In this document: positions 6,929 to 10,881 of the stretch, piece by piece
Layout: each line of letters starts with the position of its first letter
Position numbering within the stretch: the stretch's first letter is position 1
Origin: an uncultured Terriglobales bacterium
GTDB taxonomy: Bacteria; Acidobacteriota; Terriglobia; Terriglobales; Acidobacteriaceae
Length of the DNA stretch: 10,881 nucleotides
Direction of reading: 5' to 3'
Assembly: GCA_955652845.1 (NCBI GenBank)
Contig: CATPBY010000218.1
Span: forward strand, 1 to 10,881
Position numbers and translations under genes: made by a program
The notes under the pieces: model-generated
Told to the model about the DNA's origin: nothing
The model's database searches: none
Seen by the model: only the letters and a program-made list of their open reading frames with translations

Positions 6929-8875
6929 ATGGCTTCGCATCACGAAGAAGAAGTATTGGGCAAGGCTTACGACAGCCGGCTGATGAAGCGGCTGATCACT
7001 TATCTTCGTCCCTACAAATGGCAGACGGGAATTGCCCTGAGCTCGATTCTGCTCAAGGTCGGGGCCGACGTTCTGGGCCCGTATCTTACTCATGTGGTGA
7101 TCGACCGCTACCTGGCGCCGGTGCCCGGACTGCGCACACCGCTGGATTTTTTCCTGAGCTACAAACCCCTGGTTGGGATTGCAGAAATTGCAGCATTGGG
7201 AGTTGGCCTGCTGACTTTCAGCTTCCTGCTGGAGTATCTGCAAACCTACTTCATGCAATGGACCGGCCAGATGGTGATGTTCGATTTACGCAGCCAGATT
7301 TTCCGTCATCTGCAGCGCATGCACATTGGTTTTTACGACAAGAATCCGGTTGGCCGCCTGGTGACGCGAGTGACGAGCGATGTAGACGCTTTGAATGAAA
7401 TGTTCACATCAGGCATGATTTCCATCTTCGAAGACGTCTTCGTACTGGTTGGAATTGTGTGGCTGATGTTGCGCATGAACCGGAACCTGGCTTTGATCAC
7501 ATTCGCTGTGTTGCCGTTTATAGCGATTGCGACAAAGATTTTTCGGGACAAAGTGCGCGACTCCTACCGGCGCATCCGCGTGGCGATCGCTCGCATCAAC
7601 GGCTATTTGCAGGAACATGTCAGCGGCATGGTCGTCCTGCAGCTTTTCAATCGTGAGGAACGGGCCTTCGATAAATTTTCCGAGGTCAACGCCACTCACA
7701 TGGAAGCATTCAAAGATGCAATCATGGCCCATGCGGTCTATTACCCGATCGTTGAAATTCTCTCGTCGATAGCGATCGCCTGCGTCATCTGGTTTGGCGG
7801 CAACGATGTGATCCGCAACACCACGACCATCGGAGTGCTGGCGGCGTTCATTCAGTACGCGCAGCGTTTTTTCCGGCCAATTCAGGACTTCAGCGAGAAG
7901 TACAACATTCTGCAGTCGGCCATGGCATCGAGCGAGCGTGTTTTCAAGCTGCTCGATACTTCGCCTGAGATCACATCACCCGCGGTGACCAAGACCCCTG
8001 ATGGTGCCGGCCGTATCGAATTCGACCACGTATGGTTCGCTTACCGGACAATGCCGGCCGATCCCGGCAATGGCCACGTAGGAATAGCCGCCCCCGGCCG
8101 CCCAGGGCGACTCGAAGAGCCGGCGGCTGCGACCCCGGAGCCGGATTGGGTACTGCGCGATGTCAGCTTCGCTATCGAACCCGGCCAAACCGTCGCCATC
8201 GTGGGCCACACTGGCGCCGGCAAGACTACTATCATCTCGCTGCTGATGCGTTTCTACGATGTCCAGAAAGGCGCGGTCAGAATCGACGGCGTAGACGTAA
8301 AAGAAATGGATCTCGCCGATCTTCGCCACCGCTTTGGCGTGGTATTGCAGGACCCGTTTCTGTTTACCGGCACGGTCGAAGGCAATATCCGCCTGGGGAC
8401 ATCGTGGATTGAAGACGCAGACATTCAAAAAGCCGCCGCAGACGTGAATCTTGCCGACTTCGTCCAAACCCTGCCGGGAGGGTTCAAAGAAGAGGTTCGC
8501 GAGCGCGGATCGACGCTCTCGACCGGCCAGAAGCAGCTTATTTCATTCGCTCGCGCGTTAGCACACGCGCCCAGGATCCTTATCCTTGATGAGGCAACCT
8601 CAAGTGTAGACACGGAAACTGAGTTCCGGGTGCGCGACGCGCTCAATCGCATGGTTGAAGGCCGCACCTCCGTCGTCATTGCGCACCGGCTGTCCACTGT
8701 GCAGCGGGCGGACAGGATCATTGTCATGCACAAGGGCCAGGTACGCGAAATGGGCACTCACCAGGAACTGCTCGCCCAGCGCGGCATTTACTACAAGCTT
8801 TACCAGTTGCAGTACAAAGACCAGGAAGTGGCGGTCGGCAGCCGTCCGCAAGTCACCGCCAGCGCAGACGATTAG
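6929..8875 (+). CDS. ABC exporter, fused permease and ATPase (MsbA/MdlB-like)
   Basis: A 648-aa half-transporter that should work as a homodimer or heterodimer in the inner membrane. Residues 1-330 are the permease domain with about six membrane segments, including 33-51, 83-105, 165-183, 187-203 and 270-292, and a coupling region NPVGRLVTRVTSDVDALNE (139-157). The ATPase carries A-loop Y372, Walker A GHTGAGKTT (426-434), Q-loop Q474, signature LSTGQ (530-534; usual LSGGQ), Walker B ILILDE (550-555) with catalytic E555, and H-loop H586. A Pro/Ala/Gly-rich stretch of about 30 residues (374-405) is inserted between the A-loop and VLRDVSF. The substrate cannot be read from sequence; lpxB downstream suggests lipid A or another lipid, and a drug exporter is the main alternative. 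The start is ATG 6929, with a weak TAAGG at 6903-6907. TAG stop. Confidence 0.92.
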   Translation: MASHHEEEVLGKAYDSRLMKRLITYLRPYKWQTGIALSSILLKVGADVLGPYLTHVVIDRYLAPVPGLRTPLDFFLSYKPLVGIAEIAALGVGLLTFSFLLEYLQTYFMQWTGQMVMFDLRSQIFRHLQRMHIGFYDKNPVGRLVTRVTSDVDALNEMFTSGMISIFEDVFVLVGIVWLMLRMNRNLALITFAVLPFIAIATKIFRDKVRDSYRRIRVAIARINGYLQEHVSGMVVLQLFNREERAFDKFSEVNATHMEAFKDAIMAHAVYYPIVEILSSIAIACVIWFGGNDVIRNTTTIGVLAAFIQYAQRFFRPIQDFSEKYNILQSAMASSERVFKLLDTSPEITSPAVTKTPDGAGRIEFDHVWFAYRTMPADPGNGHVGIAAPGRPGRLEEPAAATPEPDWVLRDVSFAIEPGQTVAIVGHTGAGKTTIISLLMRFYDVQKGAVRIDGVDVKEMDLADLRHRFGVVLQDPFLFTGTVEGNIRLGTSWIEDADIQKAAADVNLADFVQTLPGGFKEEVRERGSTLSTGQKQLISFARALAHAPRILILDEATSSVDTETEFRVRDALNRMVEGRTSVVIAHRLSTVQRADRIIVMHKGQVREMGTHQELLAQRGIYYKLYQLQYKDQEVAVGSRPQVTASADD

Positions 8876-8879
8876 CTTT

Positions 8880-8905
8880 GTGTGGCGAGGGCGCCCGCGC
8901 CACGC
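8880..8905 (+). other. GC-rich hairpin between exporter and lpxB
   Basis: GTGTGGCG (8880-8887) can pair with CGCCACGC (8898-8905), allowing one G-T pair, around a 10-base loop holding the palindrome GGGCGCCC (8889-8896). It begins 5 bases after the exporter stop and ends 23 bases before the proposed lpxB GTG. No T-run follows. It could stabilise the upstream message, attenuate lpxB or be a dispersed intergenic repeat. Confidence 0.4.
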
Positions 8906-8928
8906 GGGATTCGCATTTACAATGTCGC

Positions 8929-10146
8929 GTGCGAATTCTCATCTCGGCCGGGGAAGCCTCGGGGGAAATGTACGGCGCGCAGCTTATCGAGGCTTTGCAG
9001 CGGCGGGCCGCGCAATCAGGGACTGTGGAGCTTGGCTCCGCTGGAAAGCCGAAGGCGGCCGTCCCGGCACAAACCCAGCTGGAATTTTTTGGCGTGGGCG
9101 GTGACCGCATGCGCGCTGCCGGCTGCGACACGCTGATCGATTCGAAAGAGCTTGCGGTTGTTGGTATCTCGGAAATTCTCAGTCATCTGCCAAAAATCTG
9201 GCGTCTCTTTCACCGGCTCATCCGTGAAGTTGACCAGCGTAAGCCCGGCCTCGCCATTGTGATCGATTCTCCGGCGTTTAACTGGCGGGTGGCGCGGCAG
9301 ATGCAAAAGCGCGGCGTTCCGGTCATCTATTATGTCTGCCCGCAATTCTGGGCATGGCGCCAGGGAAGGGTTCGCCTGCTGCGAAAATATGTCACCAGGG
9401 GACTGGTGATATTTCCTTTTGAAGAAAAGTTTTATCGGGATCGCGGTGTGGATGCCACGTTCGTCGGCCATCCCCTGGCTGATTTGCAGCGTCCGGCCGT
9501 GGCTCGCCAGCAGTATGCGATTCAGCATAGGGTGGATGCGGCGAAGCCGTGGGTTACGCTGATGCCCGGCAGCCGGCCAAAAGAAGTGAAAATGAATTTG
9601 CCCGCGATGCTGAAAGCGGCGGCGAGCCTAGGAGCAGCCTTTGAATTCCTGTTGCCGGTCGCGCCAACGATTGACAGCGAATTTCTCGCAAGGCTGATTG
9701 GAAATCAGCCGGCGATCCACCAGGTGCCCGAAGCCTTGCCCGCGCTGGCGCACTCGAGGGCCGGTATTATTGCCAGCGGCACGGCAACGATTGAGGCCGC
9801 TATCATGGGCACGCCGTTTGTGATGGTGTACCGGGTTTCCGGGCTGACTTACCTTTTGGGACGCTGGCGGGTTAAAGTTCCGCACTTTGCCATGGTGAAT
9901 CTGATTGCCGGAGAGCAGATTGTTCCAGAGCTGGTGCAACAGGATTTCACCGCTGAGAATGTCGTGGCGCGGCTCAACGAGATACTTCCGGATGGCCCGG
10001 TGCGAAGTAAAATGATTGCGGGATTGGCTGGGGTGAAAGCTCGTCTTCAGGGTTCGGAGCAGGAGATGCGTGCTGCCGATCGCGCCGCTGAGGTCGTCAT
10101 GGGTCTTTTACCTCCGGAGCGAGATTTTTGCGGCTTGGAGCCGTAG
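8929..10146 (+). CDS. lpxB: Lipid-A-disaccharide synthase LpxB
   Basis: LpxB is a peripheral inner-membrane GT19 glycosyltransferase that joins UDP-2,3-diacylglucosamine to lipid X, giving the lipid A disaccharide. The 405-aa product from the GTG at 8929 begins with the family N-terminus RILISAGEASGE. It carries GVGGDRM, IDSPAFN, PQFWAW (138-143), GHPL (180-183), MPGSRPKE (212-219), ASGTATIEA (282-290) and NLIAGEQIVPEL (324-335). The frame stays open upstream to a TTG at 8878, but those 17 residues do not fit the family and would be encoded across the hairpin. No Shine-Dalgarno sequence precedes either start. Residues about 27-50 are a Gly/Ala/Pro-rich insertion between the first helix and FFGVGG. 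The gene lies 53 bases after the ABC exporter on the same strand, unlike the usual lpxD-fabZ-lpxA-lpxB grouping. It ends in TAG. Confidence 0.92.
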   Translation: MRILISAGEASGEMYGAQLIEALQRRAAQSGTVELGSAGKPKAAVPAQTQLEFFGVGGDRMRAAGCDTLIDSKELAVVGISEILSHLPKIWRLFHRLIREVDQRKPGLAIVIDSPAFNWRVARQMQKRGVPVIYYVCPQFWAWRQGRVRLLRKYVTRGLVIFPFEEKFYRDRGVDATFVGHPLADLQRPAVARQQYAIQHRVDAAKPWVTLMPGSRPKEVKMNLPAMLKAAASLGAAFEFLLPVAPTIDSEFLARLIGNQPAIHQVPEALPALAHSRAGIIASGTATIEAAIMGTPFVMVYRVSGLTYLLGRWRVKVPHFAMVNLIAGEQIVPELVQQDFTAENVVARLNEILPDGPVRSKMIAGLAGVKARLQGSEQEMRAADRAAEVVMGLLPPERDFCGLEP

Positions 10147-10161
10147 CGCTGTGCTGGGTTG

Positions 10162-10183
10162 GACAGCCGGGGGGGCGGCTGTC
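10162..10183 (+). terminator. GC hairpin after lpxB, terminator-like without T-run
   Basis: GACAGCCG (10162-10169) and CGGCTGTC (10176-10183) form a perfect 8-bp stem around six Gs, 15 bases after the lpxB stop. AGCAAGGG follows rather than a T-tract, so it is not a classical intrinsic terminator. It may still end or protect the lpxB message. Confidence 0.4.
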
Positions 10184-10190
10184 AGCAAGG

Positions 10191-10405
10191 GAATGGGATG
10201 GCGAGCCATGAATCGAAAAGTGCTTTAATGTCCTTCCTCCGTCATCCCGAGCGAAGCCGCTTTTCAGGCGGAGAGAGGGATCTGGCGCGGATCGTCACCG
10301 CACCAGGATCTGGTTTTCTTTGCGCGATACGGTGTACCAAGGTACACGCAGGTTTCCTAGCGTAGCTCGGGATGACGTCCCATGAATTGGGTGAATGGGA
10401 TGGCG
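10191..10405. repeat. 13-bp direct repeats bracketing the palindromic element
   Basis: GAATGGGATGGCG occurs exactly at 10191-10203 and again at 10393-10405, on either side of the 10240-10377 element. A shorter CCATGAAT is also present on both sides (10206-10213 and 10380-10387), in inverted order relative to the 13-mers. The repeats lie 36-50 bases from the element ends, too far to be a simple target-site duplication. Confidence 0.5.
10240..10377. repeat. Palindrome-ended intergenic element (138 bp), REP/MITE-like
   Basis: A 13-base perfect inverted repeat bounds the element: CGTCATCCCGAGC (10240-10252) and GCTCGGGATGACG (10365-10377). Inside are a small stem CCGC-TTTTCAG-GCGG (10257-10271), the phrase GAGAGAGGGATCTGG, and a near-perfect palindrome GTGTACC-AA-GGTACAC (10332-10347). 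No ORF of note lies within it. The 'GTCATCCCGAGCGAAGC...GAGGGATCT...GGGATGAC' pattern matches my memory of a non-coding repeat found many times in acidobacterial and some other genomes. Only one copy is in this window, so its repeat nature is inferred. It could fold as RNA from either strand. Confidence 0.6.
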
Positions 10406-10410
10406 CAGGA

Positions 10411-10441
10411 TGGATTGGATGATTAGCGGTGGATTGGATGA
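10411..10441. repeat. 12-bp direct repeat upstream of the last gene
   Basis: TGGATTGGATGA occurs exactly at 10411-10422 and 10430-10441, with start points 19 bases apart. The pair lies about 110 bases before the final gene, in an AT/GG-rich stretch with related words such as GAATTGGGTGAATGGGATGG. It could be a paired regulator site or a decayed tandem repeat. Confidence 0.4.
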
Positions 10442-10549
10442 CTTTCCTACGTGATTCCAATAAAACAGCCTAAACCTTGTCCTGCCAGCATCTTTTGCGT
10501 AACAATCTTCATCTTACGAATGGCGTACTTCTCCAGGAGATCGTGTTTG

Positions 10550-10881
10550 ATGTCCTTTCAATTCCGGCGCTTGTGGCGCGCCTTTGCACTTTATCCCGGT
10601 TTATTTCTTTTGCTGGTGTCGTTACCCGCGTTGGCGGCGGAAAAGACACACCTTCAGGTGGACGATTACCAGATTGACGCTGAGCTCACACCTCACACTC
10701 ACAAACTTGTGGCTCGCGCCAGGGTCAAGTTCACCGCCCTGGAAGATGTGAATATCGCCAGCTTCGAGTTGCACAATGCCCTGAGGCTGACCAAGGTAAG
10801 CGACGCAGCGGGCAAGCTGCTGGCCGCCGAGCGGATCACACAGGACTCTACCGTGCGGGTGCAATTGCCCGAGGGAATCAC
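10550..10881 (+). CDS. Secreted M1-peptidase-like protein, N-terminal part (cut by window end)
   Basis: The frame opens at ATG 10550 with AGGAG at 10535-10539 (10-base spacing) and runs off the window after 110 codons. Residues 1-30 form a signal peptide: basic start with R6, R7 and R10, hydrophobic core LYPGLFLLLVSLPALA, and likely cleavage around ALA-AE. The mature start (VDDYQIDAELTPHTHKLVARARVKF, then SFELHNALRLTKVSDAAGK) looks like the all-beta N-terminal domain of M1-family metallo-aminopeptidases ('Y.ID..L.P..H.L.A.A...F'). The zinc site (HExxH...E) would lie beyond the window, so catalysis cannot be checked. It may also be a non-catalytic relative. A weak TTGTCC-17-TAACAA at 10477-10505 could be its promoter. 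The repeat-rich stretch upstream separates it from lpxB, so it is probably its own transcription unit. Confidence 0.7.
   Translation, partial: MSFQFRRLWRAFALYPGLFLLLVSLPALAAEKTHLQVDDYQIDAELTPHTHKLVARARVKFTALEDVNIASFELHNALRLTKVSDAAGKLLAAERITQDSTVRVQLPEGI

Noticed and set aside
8878..8928. TTG start at 8878 extending LpxB by 17 residues
   Set aside because: The added residues do not match the LpxB N-terminus and are encoded by the hairpin. GTG at 8929 gives the expected RILISAGEASGE start.
10159..10365. 68-codon plus-strand frame over the palindromic element
   Set aside because: It is made of hairpin and repeat sequence with no protein-like pattern.
10240..10441. CRISPR array
   Set aside because: The repeats are too few and too short, there is no regular spacer length, and no cas gene is in the window.

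Overview
The window looks like chromosomal DNA from a Gram-negative, diderm bacterium with moderately high GC. Acidobacteriota (Terriglobia-like) is my best guess. The Gram-negative call rests on a clear lipid A disaccharide synthase (LpxB). The phylum call is an inference from memory: the 75-aa 'GNPNWGKPEP' protein, the 51-aa 'MRDI.EVLR' coiled-coil protein, the receiver-like 'VLVANRPRLMRELVL' family and the secreted M1-peptidase-like start all resemble lineage-restricted acidobacterial proteins. I could not run a search to confirm it.

Layout. (1) 39-266, minus strand: a small conserved protein of unknown function, followed by about 360 bases with no gene. (2) 576-1939: a candidate promoter, a 51-aa GTG-start coiled-coil protein with a perfect Shine-Dalgarno sequence, then a receiver plus tandem PilZ regulator, probably one operon. 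(3) 1998-2086, minus: tRNA-Leu(UAA) with encoded CCA. (4) 2222-2593, minus: a degenerate receiver-domain gene broken by one in-frame amber codon. (5) 2827-3744: a PPK2-type polyphosphate:nucleotide phosphotransferase, converging on and overlapping by 8 bases the end of hemW (3737-4921, minus), a radical-SAM haem chaperone. (6) 4984-10146, plus: an envelope-flavoured run of a stand-alone KAS-II-like ketosynthase, a small secreted protein, an MsbA/MdlB-type ABC exporter and LpxB. (7) 10147-10549: a non-coding stretch with a GC hairpin, a 138-bp palindrome-ended repeat-like element and short direct repeats. (8) 10550 to the window end: the start of a secreted M1-peptidase-like protein.

How the genes fit together. 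The ketosynthase, exporter and LpxB are all compatible with making and exporting lipid A or another envelope lipid, and the secreted protein between them may act in the periplasm. That link is inferred from order and strand only. The receiver-PilZ protein points to c-di-GMP-linked output, and PPK2 to polyphosphate-driven nucleotide phosphorylation. I see no CRISPR array, transposase, phage gene or toxin-antitoxin pair, and no convincing new multi-gene system. The most unusual items are the split PilZ signature motifs, the amber-interrupted pseudo-receiver, the linker-like insertions in two adjacent envelope genes, and the palindromic element at 10240-10377.
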